From Papillibacter cinnamivorans DSM 12816 (GTDB lineage Bacteria > Bacillota > Clostridia > Oscillospirales > Oscillospiraceae), in contig NZ_FWXW01000001.1 in the NCBI RefSeq assembly GCF_900176335.1, positions 496,001 to 560,000 of the forward strand: 64,000 bases of DNA. The letters are read 5' to 3'. Both the position numbers and the translations under genes were made by a program. The notes under the pieces are model-generated. The model worked only from the letters and a program-made list of their open reading frames with translations, did not search any database and was not told the origin of the DNA. Positions within the stretch are counted from its first letter, which is position 1. Each line of letters starts with the position of its first letter. Below, piece after piece: positions 8,984-16,553 of this stretch.

Positions 8984-9610
8984 TCAGGAAAAATAATTCC
9001 TGATCTCGTCCCAGATTTCAATGGACTTGAACTTGAACACATATTTTGTGTCTTCCTCGGTGATGAGGGAGACATCCTCTTCTGTCAGTCCCGATGCAAG
9101 GGCCGTCTCGTCCAGGTTCTCCTCCGCCGCGGCCAGGCATAGGGGCGGAAACACGACGCACCACCAATTTTTCCCCCCGCCGCTTCCGATCTGGATGCGC
9201 AGAGCCTTATATTCCCCGGCGGGCAGTGCGAAGCCGTCGTACTCCTTGGTGGGGAAATACAGATCCTCCAGCTCCGCCGTCACCGAGTAATCGTATCCCT
9301 GCTCCCGGATCTCCTCCTCCGCCTCCTCGGCGATGGGCTCCAGAGAACCGGCAAGTAGGGCCAGCGCGGCTTCCCGGTCGGAGCTGTCCTCCAGCAGCGC
9401 TTCCACCTGCTGCAGAACCCTGTCCCGGACCTTCAGCTTCAGCGCCTGATCCTCCGCCCCGTCGGAATTTGCCACCACGTGAAGGCGGATCACCCGCTCG
9501 CGCAGGTCCGTCTGCCCCTTCAGCGACCAGATTCCCCAAATCAGGGAAGCGGCCAGCCCGAATAAAAGGGCGATTTCGATTGCTTTGAGTTGTATGTGCT
9601 TACCTTTCAT
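8984..9610 (-). CDS. spoIIR: Stage II sporulation protein R
   Basis: SpoIIR is made in the forespore, secreted into the intermembrane space, and signals SpoIIGA to process pro-sigma-E in the mother cell. The start chosen is the ATG at 9610 (MKGKHIQLKAIE), which has a GGTGA site; the ATG 14 codons upstream has none. A single N-terminal hydrophobic segment (about residues 11-28) acts as signal or anchor. The family core LHVVANSDGAEDQALKLKVRD follows directly (first half RLHVVANSDG). The ending FKSIEIWDEIRNYF is also typical. About 208 residues. It marks the organism as spore-forming. A TATAAT (9673-9678, minus) lies upstream, but I could not confirm a sigma-F promoter. Confidence 0.95.
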   Translation of the reverse strand: MKGKHIQLKAIEIALLFGLAASLIWGIWSLKGQTDLRERVIRLHVVANSDGAEDQALKLKVRDRVLQQVEALLEDSSDREAALALLAGSLEPIAEEAEEEIREQGYDYSVTAELEDLYFPTKEYDGFALPAGEYKALRIQIGSGGGKNWWCVVFPPLCLAAAEENLDETALASGLTEEDVSLITEEDTKYVFKFKSIEIWDEIRNYFS

Positions 9611-9710
9611 AAAATCACCGTCAATTATGTGTAGTACCTGTGGTACTGACATTGTTGACAGTGATTTGGAATATTATACCAATATTCAGCAAAAATGTTG
9701 ATACAACAAA

Positions 9711-9757
9711 TAAAACCGTATGGCCGCCCCCCGCCTCCGGCGGGGGGCGGCCATACG
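9711..9757 (-). terminator. Intrinsic terminator of the apgM-DUF1015-ispE operon
   Basis: A 19-bp GC-rich stem (9717-9735 with 9739-9757) and 3-base loop, followed on the minus strand by GGTTTTATTTG. One of the strongest hairpins in the window. Confidence 0.95.
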
Positions 9758-9788
9758 TCCTGCTTTATCTTCTTATTGGACAATAGTA

Positions 9789-10652
9789 TTATACCTCATT
9801 TTTGATTTTTGCCAGAAAAGTGGCCGGATACGCGGTTTTCAGCGCCTGATATGCCCCCTTCGCCGCAGCCTCCTCTTCGAACAGTCCGAAGACCGAAGGG
9901 CCGGTCCCGCTCATCCCGGCGCCCAGGGCGCCCCTCTCGATGAGCTGCCCCCGGATAATCCCCACGTCCCGGTACTGCGCGGGCAGAATGTCCTCAAACA
10001 CGTTGTAGATCCGCCGGGCCAGCCCCGCCAGATCCCCTTCCTCCAGGCACCGGACGGCGCCCGCGGTGTCGGGTCGGCGTACGATTTTCCGGCAGTCGAT
10101 TTTGGAAAACAGCGCCGGAGTGGAGATGGAGAAATTCGGCTTGCTGATCACCACGTGGCACATGGGCATGGGCGGCATAGGCGTAAGGATCTCTCCCCTG
10201 CCTTCCGCCAGCATAGTTCCCCCAAGCACGCAGTATGGAACGTCGGAGCCCACCGCTTCCCCCATCCGTGCCAGCTCCCGGTTGGTAAGCTCCGGGCACA
10301 GCAGGTCCCGGAGACCTCGCAGCACCGCCGCCCCGTCCGCGCTGCCTCCGGCCATTCCCGCGCAGACGGGAATATGCTTTTCGATCCGGATGGATACGCC
10401 GCAGGCCGCTCTCGTTTCGCTGAGAAACCGCTCCGCCGCCTTGGCAGCGATATTCCGGCTGTCCGACGGCAGGTAGCGCAGGTTGGTGGTGACGGTGACG
10501 CCCTCCGCACCGCTCGTTTCCAGCTTGATGGTGTCCCGCAGGGTCACCGTCTGCATCAGCATGCGCAGATCGTGGTATCCGTCTTCCCTTTTTCCCAAAA
10601 CATCCAGCGTCAAATTCAGTTTTGCATACGCATAGACCGTGATTACCGGCAT
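9789..10652 (-). CDS. ispE: 4-diphosphocytidyl-2-C-methyl-D-erythritol kinase
   Basis: 287 residues. IspE phosphorylates CDP-methylerythritol at the 2-hydroxyl in the MEP route to isoprenoids. It starts MPVITVYAYAKLNLTLDVLG, the conserved GHMP-kinase N terminus with the substrate-binding Lys and Asn. GREDGYHDL-like KREDGYHDLRML follows, and the ATP loop PVCAGMAGGSADGAAV sits near residue 93. The ending includes MSGTGPSVFGLF, the third GHMP motif. Last gene of a three-gene operon, 26 bases after the DUF1015 gene. Confidence 0.97.
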   Translation of the reverse strand: MPVITVYAYAKLNLTLDVLGKREDGYHDLRMLMQTVTLRDTIKLETSGAEGVTVTTNLRYLPSDSRNIAAKAAERFLSETRAACGVSIRIEKHIPVCAGMAGGSADGAAVLRGLRDLLCPELTNRELARMGEAVGSDVPYCVLGGTMLAEGRGEILTPMPPMPMCHVVISKPNFSISTPALFSKIDCRKIVRRPDTAGAVRCLEEGDLAGLARRIYNVFEDILPAQYRDVGIIRGQLIERGALGAGMSGTGPSVFGLFEEEAAAKGAYQALKTAYPATFLAKIKNEV

Positions 10653-10678
10653 TCAGGGCTCCTTTCTCCGGCGCGCAT

Positions 10679-11938
10679 TTACCGGATCCTCCGTCCCTCC
10701 AGATAGTATCGTTTGTCCCAGGGCTCTCCCATGGAAAAGGTCTTCCGGGGCAGTGCCCCCTCCGCGTTTACCGTTTCAAATAGCTGGGATTTTTCCATGG
10801 CCGGCAGAAGAAACGCGATGTTCCCCGGCCGCACCCCCAGCTGTCCCGCCGTCTCGTCCCCATGGATATAGTCGATCCGGCCCCCGTATTTCTGCGTATA
10901 GTCGTCCAGGAATTTCTGCAGCGTGCCCACCGCCAGATGGTGGGTCGGCTTTGAAAAGCAGACGGTTCCCGCGCCCTTTTCCCAGATGTATTCCACCGTC
11001 TGGGTCCTGCCGTCCTCCGGCTCTCCCCTTCGGCAGAAATCCTCAAGCTCCCTGAGAAGCTCTTCCGGCCGGATTTCAAACACCACCCGGTGGATCGGTT
11101 CGAATATGAGGGCGGGCTCGTGTAGGTTCACCAGCTCCGCCAGCGCGTACCGGCAGGGCAAAGCCTCCCCCGCCCCGGCATCCTTTTTCTGTTCCTCATA
11201 CCACGCCTTGGCGGAAGCCAGAGAGTGGTTTCCGTCCCCCACGGCAAATAGCATGGGAACCGCTCCGCCTGTTTGGGGCATAGCCCCCTTCAAAGCTCCC
11301 AGGGCCGCGGCCGCTTGGGCCGCCCCCGCCGCGTCCACGGCGTATCCCCGGATGCTCCCCCCGTTTTCCATGAGGTCGAAGCGATACAGCTCCCGGAAGC
11401 CTCCTTTTCCGGCCTCCAGGGGTCCCATCACCGTGTCCTCCGGGTCGTCGGCCAGCAGCATCACATGGCTCAGCTCCACCGCCGCCCCCCGGCGCACCGC
11501 CAGGCGGGGCGGGATCCGGGAGAGGACCGTCCCTTCCGTGGCACGGATGAGAGCCGCCTTTCCCGGCAAGTATTCGTATTGCTCCAGATCCACGGCGCCC
11601 ACCAGTCCCCGCCGGACCGCGCCGTTTTTCTGCACTCTCTCCACATAGATAAAGGAATCCTTCAAAGTATCCCAGATTCCGGCTTTGATAGATTGCTCCA
11701 TGGCCTCGTGAATATTCTGGATGTCTTCCTCCGGGTTTCCCTGCTCCAGCCGGTACTCCGGCAGAATCAGATGCAGGGTGGAGGGCGCCGCGCCTACAAA
11801 CTTTTCGACTCTCTCCCAGTATTCCGGCTCCGAAGTGTACTGATCGCAGGCCACCACGCTCCAGCGTGTCATATCGCAGTCTTTGGGGAGCAAAATATCC
11901 GCGGGGCCGAAGCCCAGCTCCCGGAAATCGTTTCTCAC
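10679..11938 (-). CDS. DUF1015 family protein
   Basis: 419 residues. It starts MRNDFRELGFGPADILLP and contains WSVVACDQYTSEPEYW near residue 28, VAVGDGNHSLASAKAWYE-like FAVGDGNHSLASAKAWY near residue 226, and YIHGDETAGQL near the end. These are the signature segments of DUF1015, a family widespread in Clostridia and of unknown function, often placed near serine or glycolytic genes. The DGNH segment resembles an active site. Its start overlaps the apgM stop by 4 bases, so it is translationally coupled to a phosphoglycerate mutase. Confidence 0.9.
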   Translation of the reverse strand: MRNDFRELGFGPADILLPKDCDMTRWSVVACDQYTSEPEYWERVEKFVGAAPSTLHLILPEYRLEQGNPEEDIQNIHEAMEQSIKAGIWDTLKDSFIYVERVQKNGAVRRGLVGAVDLEQYEYLPGKAALIRATEGTVLSRIPPRLAVRRGAAVELSHVMLLADDPEDTVMGPLEAGKGGFRELYRFDLMENGGSIRGYAVDAAGAAQAAAALGALKGAMPQTGGAVPMLFAVGDGNHSLASAKAWYEEQKKDAGAGEALPCRYALAELVNLHEPALIFEPIHRVVFEIRPEELLRELEDFCRRGEPEDGRTQTVEYIWEKGAGTVCFSKPTHHLAVGTLQKFLDDYTQKYGGRIDYIHGDETAGQLGVRPGNIAFLLPAMEKSQLFETVNAEGALPRKTFSMGEPWDKRYYLEGRRIR

Positions 11939-13185
11939 AGCTTCCCCTCCCCGGTTCCGAATAGGATCTCCATGAGGCGCGTCCCTTCCTTCACAAATGG
12001 GCCGTTCTCGCCCGCCTTCTCGGTGTAGGGCAGTCCCCTTCCCGTTTCCCGGCTGCTTTCATACAGCAAAAACGGGACGGGGTCGCCGTCGTGGCCCCTG
12101 GTGGAAGTGAGCGTCTTGTGGTCGCTTAAAAGCAAAATCCGGTAGTCGAAGCCCTCCCCCTTCAGTTTCTGTACCAGGGGAGCCACCACGCGGCCGTCCA
12201 GATACTCGATGGCCTTGATCTTCCCTTCCGTGTCCCCGTTGTGGGTGCACTCGTCGGGCGCTTCCACGTGCACCGCGGTAAAATCGTATCCGTCCCGGAG
12301 GGCCGTTACGGCAGCCTCCGTCTTTCCTTCGTAATTGGTGTCCAGCTCACCGGTGGCCCCTTCCACCAACGTGATATCCAGTCCCGTAAGCCTGGCGATC
12401 CCCTGCACCAGGGGAACCGCACTCACCACCAGGCCCGCCTTCCCGTACTTCTTGGGAAAGGAATCCAGTGCCACCGCCGTTCCCTCCGCCCAGAACCAGA
12501 TCCCGTTGGCGGGGAGCTTCCCTGCGCGGCGCCGTTCCTCGTTGATGGGATGCCTGTCCAGCACCCTGTGAGCCAGCTTCATGAGCGCAAGCAGAGTCTC
12601 GGCGTTGTCGCAGCCCCGGGGCAGGTTCGGGCCGATGGGCTGATCCAGAACATCGTGGGGTGGCGTCGCCACCAGTCCTTGTATGTCCGCCCCCTTCTGG
12701 ACGGCGATGTGCCGGAAGGAGGGGCTGGGATAGACCCGGATGCCGGCTTTTTCTGCGGCTGGGCCGAACTCCGGATGGGAAAACAGATCCTCCGCCAGCC
12801 GGATGGACTCCGCTCCCTCGATGGAACCTCCGCTGTGGGACAGGATGCGCCTGTCCTCAAAAGCCATGTCCCCGTCCTCAAGGGTAACCATGTTGCACCG
12901 GTAGGATACGTCTCCCGCCTCCAGGGAAATTCCGCCGGCAGCCGCCTCCAGGGGAGACCGTCCGGTGAAGCAGACCCGGGGATCGGCCCCGAAGATGGAT
13001 AAAATCGCCGTGTCGCTTCCGGGAGGCAAACCTCGGGGCACCGTCAAAACGCTCCCCACGGTCCCCCCCGCCGCCAGCGCGTCGATATGGGGTATCCTCG
13101 CCGTTTCCAGCGGGGTCTTTCCTCCCAGGGCATCCACAGGGTTGTCGGCCATGCCGTCGCCGATAATCAAAATGTACTTCATCAT
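11935..13185 (-). CDS. apgM: Cofactor-independent phosphoglycerate mutase, ApgM type
   Basis: About 416 residues from the ATG at 13185 (MMKYILIIGDGMADNP). The next ATG is adjacent, and the AAGGGA site upstream suits either. It interconverts 3- and 2-phosphoglycerate with two metal ions. The alkaline-phosphatase-fold metal motifs are visible: GDGMAD near residue 10, the catalytic serine in GSDTAILSIFGADPR near residue 55, HVEAPDECTHNGD near residue 290, and LLLSDHKTLTSTRGHDGDPVPF near residue 350 (metal ligands D and H; short form SDHKT). This is the archaeal-type ApgM, not the longer GpmI. First gene of an operon with DUF1015 and ispE. Confidence 0.93.
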   Translation of the reverse strand: MMKYILIIGDGMADNPVDALGGKTPLETARIPHIDALAAGGTVGSVLTVPRGLPPGSDTAILSIFGADPRVCFTGRSPLEAAAGGISLEAGDVSYRCNMVTLEDGDMAFEDRRILSHSGGSIEGAESIRLAEDLFSHPEFGPAAEKAGIRVYPSPSFRHIAVQKGADIQGLVATPPHDVLDQPIGPNLPRGCDNAETLLALMKLAHRVLDRHPINEERRRAGKLPANGIWFWAEGTAVALDSFPKKYGKAGLVVSAVPLVQGIARLTGLDITLVEGATGELDTNYEGKTEAAVTALRDGYDFTAVHVEAPDECTHNGDTEGKIKAIEYLDGRVVAPLVQKLKGEGFDYRILLLSDHKTLTSTRGHDGDPVPFLLYESSRETGRGLPYTEKAGENGPFVKEGTRLMEILFGTGEGKL

Positions 13186-13559
13186 TGCATGCAGTCCCTT
13201 TTCTGTATGTTCTCTCTCCAAAACTTTCGGGTAAAGTGTTTCCTAAGCCCGGACAAACCGGAGAAAATATCCTGGGCGCTCATCCCCGGTGTCCGCGATC
13301 CCGAAAGGCTCAATTGATAGTATTATACTCTCGCGGTGGCTGGTTGGCAAATGGAAAGCGCATAAAAACGCGGTCCCGCGAATAGAAAAACGCCCCGCTC
13401 ACGTTTCTTCCCGTCGGGGACACTGCGGTCCGGGTCGTCTCCGGGAGAGCGGAACCGGAGCGTTCCGTGCCGGATGTATATTTTTATACAGTCCGGGCAG
13501 AATATTGAAAAGAATCCGGCTTTTGCTGCATAAATAACAATTACGGAGGAAATCTTAAT
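13186..13559. other. Divergent intergenic region between apgM and the DUF378 gene
   Basis: 374 bases. It holds the apgM promoter on the minus strand. No consensus + strand promoter was found for the DUF378 gene; several short GC-rich inverted repeats are present. No gene seen. Confidence 0.5.
13322..13350 (-). promoter_or_regulatory. Sigma-A promoter of the apgM operon
   Basis: Minus strand TTGCCA (13345-13350), 17-base spacer, TATAAT (13322-13327). The leader to the apgM start is about 130 bases. Confidence 0.8.
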
Positions 13560-13772
13560 ATGATTATGGACAAAATCGCGCTGATCCTTGTCATCATCGG
13601 AGCGCTCAACTGGGGCAGCATCGGCATCTTCGGCTTCGACTTCGTGGCTTTCGCCGTGGGAGGGCAGATGGCCCTGGCCGCCCGGGTGATTTACACATTA
13701 GTGGCCCTGGGCGGTCTGTGGTGTATTTCTCTCCTCTTCCGGGACCGGGATCCCGTGGAGAACGAAATCTGA
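13560..13772 (+). CDS. DUF378 domain-containing small membrane protein
   Basis: 70 residues, preceded by GGAGG 10 bases before the ATG. Two hydrophobic segments (about residues 4-24 and 35-58) flank the strongly conserved family core LVIIGALNWGSIGIFGFDFVAF (shown here as ALNWGSIGIFGFD). The family is common in Firmicutes and has no known function. It is the only + strand gene in the first 33 kb and ends at its own terminator. Confidence 0.93.
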   Translation: MIMDKIALILVIIGALNWGSIGIFGFDFVAFAVGGQMALAARVIYTLVALGGLWCISLLFRDRDPVENEI

Positions 13773-13906
13773 GGACCGCCCGTCAGGACGGATTCATCGA
13801 AACGGTTTGCAGCAGATTGCCGGAATTAAGCCTTACTAGTCGCCGGTAACAGCCGCTGAACATAAAAAAGGCTGCGGCCCATGGGTTCGGCGTCACGGAA
13901 AAATAG

Positions 13907-13943
13907 GGAGCGCCGGGGATTTCCCCCGGCGCTCCGGCTTTTT
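13907..13943 (+). terminator. Intrinsic terminator after the DUF378 gene
   Basis: A 12-bp stem (13907-13918 with 13924-13935) followed by GGCTTTTTG. It lies about 135 bases after the stop codon. Confidence 0.85.
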
Positions 13944-13968
13944 GCCCGGTCTTCCCGCATAGCTATTG

Positions 13969-14002
13969 AAAAAGCGCCCCGCTTGATAAAACGGGGCGCT
14001 TT
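13969..14002 (-). terminator. Terminator of the coiled-coil membrane protein gene
   Basis: An 11-bp stem (13971-13981 with 13992-14002) followed on the minus strand by a T run (13969-13973). It lies directly after the stop at 14015 and could work in both directions. Confidence 0.88.
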
Positions 14003-14014
14003 AATCATCTCATA

Positions 14015-14620
14015 TTATTCCGAATCGGTTTTATCCTCGGGCGCTTCCCCGGTGAAAACCGGCTGCGCGGGCGGTTCCTCCGCCTTTTCTTTCTGCGCGG
14101 CCTCCGCAGCCAGGCGCTCCTGCTCCTCCCTGCGGATCTTATCCCGCATCTCCTGCTCCTGCCGTTCCCGCTCTTCCTTCGCCTTCAGCTTTTCTTCCTT
14201 CTCCTGCTGTTTCTGCCGCTCCCGTTCTTCCTTTTTCTCCTGTTTTTCCTGCTTCCACTTTTTAACGCCCCGCCGGATCCTGGTCACCTCGATGGCAATC
14301 CCGATCAGCGCGAAGATGACGATGACCGCCCAGTTGGCGATCCACCCCGCCGTGGGGGCGAAAGAGCCCTGCAGACCGCTGAAGAAGCCTTCCACGACGT
14401 ATCCCAGAAGACCGCCGCAGAAAAACAAAATCCCGAAAAAGTACCGCCTAAACAAGATGGGAACGGCGCCCACGGCTCCAAGCACGGCGTACCGTGCGGC
14501 AAATTCCGCCGAGACGAAGACGCCCTTGTCTATGTAATACAGTCCGAATACCAGAACCAGGAAGACTGCGTACAGGATCAGCGCGGTAATCAGTGCTTTG
14601 AAATTGGTGATTTTATTCAT
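14015..14620 (-). CDS. Hypothetical membrane protein with a long charged C-terminal helix
   Basis: 201 residues, starting at an ATG after AGGTG. The first 115 residues hold about four hydrophobic segments (roughly 10-28, 42-58, 62-82, 90-112). From about residue 118 to 180 the protein is almost purely Lys, Glu, Gln and Arg, in heptad-like runs such as KEERERQKQQEKEEK, which predicts a cytoplasmic coiled coil. The tail is Pro- and acid-rich. I do not recognise the family. Low-complexity charged tails of this kind appear in many unrelated membrane proteins, so function cannot be given. Monocistronic by its terminator; mreB is 111 bases upstream. Confidence 0.75.
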   Translation of the reverse strand: MNKITNFKALITALILYAVFLVLVFGLYYIDKGVFVSAEFAARYAVLGAVGAVPILFRRYFFGILFFCGGLLGYVVEGFFSGLQGSFAPTAGWIANWAVIVIFALIGIAIEVTRIRRGVKKWKQEKQEKKEERERQKQQEKEEKLKAKEERERQEQEMRDKIRREEQERLAAEAAQKEKAEEPPAQPVFTGEAPEDKTDSE

Positions 14621-14731
14621 ATCGTTTTCACCTCACGGAAGATGAAATGGGTGGGGCTCTCTGCGGCATCCTGCCGGGCGGGAGAGCGCAGGATACGGGC
14701 CTGCAATTGGAATCTCAGGGGTTTGAGCGCA

Positions 14732-15763
14732 TCAGTTGTTCATCTGTTTCCTGCGGGAAATGTTGATGGTTCCGTCCTGCATGTCGGATACCCACTCCAG
14801 GGACTTCCCGGTTCCGTAGGCAACGCAGGAAATGGCGTCGTCGGCCACATGGGTTTCGATCCCCGTGCGGGATTCGATGAGCTTGTCGAAGCCCCAGACC
14901 AGGCTGCCTCCGCCGGTCATCACGATGCCGTTGGTGGAAATGTCGGCCACCAGCTCCGGAGGCGTGCGCTCCAGCACGGAATGGATCGCTTCCAGGATCC
15001 GCTCCGTGACCTCCTCGAAGGCTTCGATCATTTCGTTGGAGGAGACGGTGAAGATCCTGGGAAGGCCCGTCATGAGGCAGCGTCCCTTGACCTCCATGGT
15101 CTGCTCCTCCGTCCGCGGAAATACGCAGCCGATGCTGATCTTCAGCTCCTCGGCCGTGCGCTCTCCGATGAGTACGTTGTGCTTGCGCCGGATGTACTTG
15201 ATGATGGCCTCGTCGAACTCGTCCCCCGCGATCTTGATGGAGGTGGATTCCACGATGCCGGAAAGAGAAATCACGGCGATGTCCGTGGTCCCGCCGCCGA
15301 TATCCACGATCATATGCCCGTCCGGTTTTGTGATATCGATGCCCGCGCCGATGGCGGCGGCCACCGGTTCCTCGATAAGATAGACCCGCCGGGCCCCCGC
15401 CTGGACTCCCGCGTCTATGACGGCGCGCTCCTCCACCTCGGTGATTCCGCTGGGCACGCAGATCACGATCCGGGGCTTGAACAGGCGGAAACTGGTCACC
15501 TTCCGGATGAATTCCTTCAGCATCCGCTCGGTCATGTCGTAATCGGAAATGACGCCCTCCCGCAAAGGCCGGATGGCGACGATGTTCCCTGGGGTCCGAC
15601 CCAGCATCTTCTGCGCGTCGATGCCCACCTTCAGAAGCTTTCCCGTGTTCTTGTCGATGGCAACCACGGAGGGCTCGTTGAGAACGACGCCCTTTCCCTT
15701 TACATAGACCAGAATGGATGCAGTACCCAAATCTATACCGATGTCACGGGAAAATGAGAACAT
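14732..15763 (-). CDS. mreB: Rod-shape-determining actin homolog MreB/Mbl
   Basis: 343 residues from the ATG at 15763, which has an AGGTGGAG site; an in-frame start 10 codons upstream has none. MreB polymerises under the membrane and guides lateral wall synthesis. Actin-fold motifs are clear: phosphate 1 GIDLGTASILVYVKG near residue 10, phosphate 2 MIVDIGGGTTDIAVISL near residue 157, adenosine loop GIVMTGGGSLVWG near residue 280, and the conserved RPLREGVISDY. The N terminus MFSFSRDIGID has the usual amphipathic membrane-binding character. No mreC/mreD follow, so this could be an Mbl or MreBH paralog rather than the mreBCD copy. Confidence 0.93.
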   Translation of the reverse strand: MFSFSRDIGIDLGTASILVYVKGKGVVLNEPSVVAIDKNTGKLLKVGIDAQKMLGRTPGNIVAIRPLREGVISDYDMTERMLKEFIRKVTSFRLFKPRIVICVPSGITEVEERAVIDAGVQAGARRVYLIEEPVAAAIGAGIDITKPDGHMIVDIGGGTTDIAVISLSGIVESTSIKIAGDEFDEAIIKYIRRKHNVLIGERTAEELKISIGCVFPRTEEQTMEVKGRCLMTGLPRIFTVSSNEMIEAFEEVTERILEAIHSVLERTPPELVADISTNGIVMTGGGSLVWGFDKLIESRTGIETHVADDAISCVAYGTGKSLEWVSDMQDGTINISRRKQMNN

Positions 15764-15834
15764 ATCTCCACCTCTTATTTTACTCATACACATCTCATTT
15801 CTTCCTCTTAGTATTAGTCTTGCTGTTGCACCTT

Positions 15835-15863
15835 ATTATACTGACTGGAAATATTTTTTTCAA
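15835..15863 (-). promoter_or_regulatory. Sigma-A promoter of mreB
   Basis: Minus strand TTGAAA (15858-15863), 17-base spacer, perfect TATAAT (15835-15840), about 72 bases upstream of the mreB ATG. Confidence 0.88.
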
Positions 15864-15882
15864 TCCTGAAAACGGGGAGGAT

Positions 15883-16542
15883 TCATTCTCCCCTGGCGAG
15901 GGCGGCACAGACCACGTCCTTTGCTCCCGCAGTGCGCAGGACCCTGGCGCATTCCGAAAGAGTGGACCCGGTGGTCACGATGTCGTCGATGAGCAAAATG
16001 CGGTTTCCGGTAATGAGGTCCTGATCCTTCACCTCATACGCGCCAAGCACGTTGGCTCTCCTCTGCTCCGCCGCCTCCAGACCGGACTGGGCGGGAACGT
16101 CCAGGGTCTTCACCAGAGTCTCCACCGCCACGTCGTCCAATTCCAGCGCCACTGCCATGGCAAGGAGCATGGACTGGTCATAGCCCCTGGTTTTTTCCCT
16201 CTTCTTGCTCAGGGGAACCCAGGTGATGAGATCGTACTTTCCCTGGAGATGCTCGCGGATACAGCCCGCCAGGATTTTGCCGTAAGTACCCGCGTAATTG
16301 GAGGCCTTCTGGAATTTAAAGCGCAGCAAAGATTCCCGAACGTCTCCCTTGTAATAAAGGGGACTGACGCACACGCTGAAAAATTCTCCCCTTTGCAGGG
16401 CACCCGCCCCTTCCGTCTCCGGAAGGCTTTTCCGGCATTCCTCGCAAAGGCCGGATTCCTTTCCCTTTAAAATCCTGTGGCAGAAAGTGCAGCGGGGCGG
16501 AAACATCATATCGATGATCCCGTGCAGAAAGCTTGGCGCCAT
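15883..16542 (-). CDS. comF: ComF family protein (phosphoribosyltransferase fold)
   Basis: 219 residues with an AGGAGGG site. An N-terminal four-cysteine zinc knuckle (PPRCTFCHRILKG and GLCEECRKSL, residues 15-40) is followed by the phosphoribosyltransferase signature RILLIDDIVTTGSTLSECAR near residue 183 (short form LIDDIVTTGST). ComF in Bacillus works with ComFA to bring transforming DNA into the cytoplasm; related proteins act in general DNA repair. It lies 11 bases after recD2 on the same strand, consistent with a shared DNA-processing transcript. Confidence 0.92.
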   Translation of the reverse strand: MAPSFLHGIIDMMFPPRCTFCHRILKGKESGLCEECRKSLPETEGAGALQRGEFFSVCVSPLYYKGDVRESLLRFKFQKASNYAGTYGKILAGCIREHLQGKYDLITWVPLSKKREKTRGYDQSMLLAMAVALELDDVAVETLVKTLDVPAQSGLEAAEQRRANVLGAYEVKDQDLITGNRILLIDDIVTTGSTLSECARVLRTAGAKDVVCAALARGE

Positions 16543-16553
16543 ACAAAGCCCTC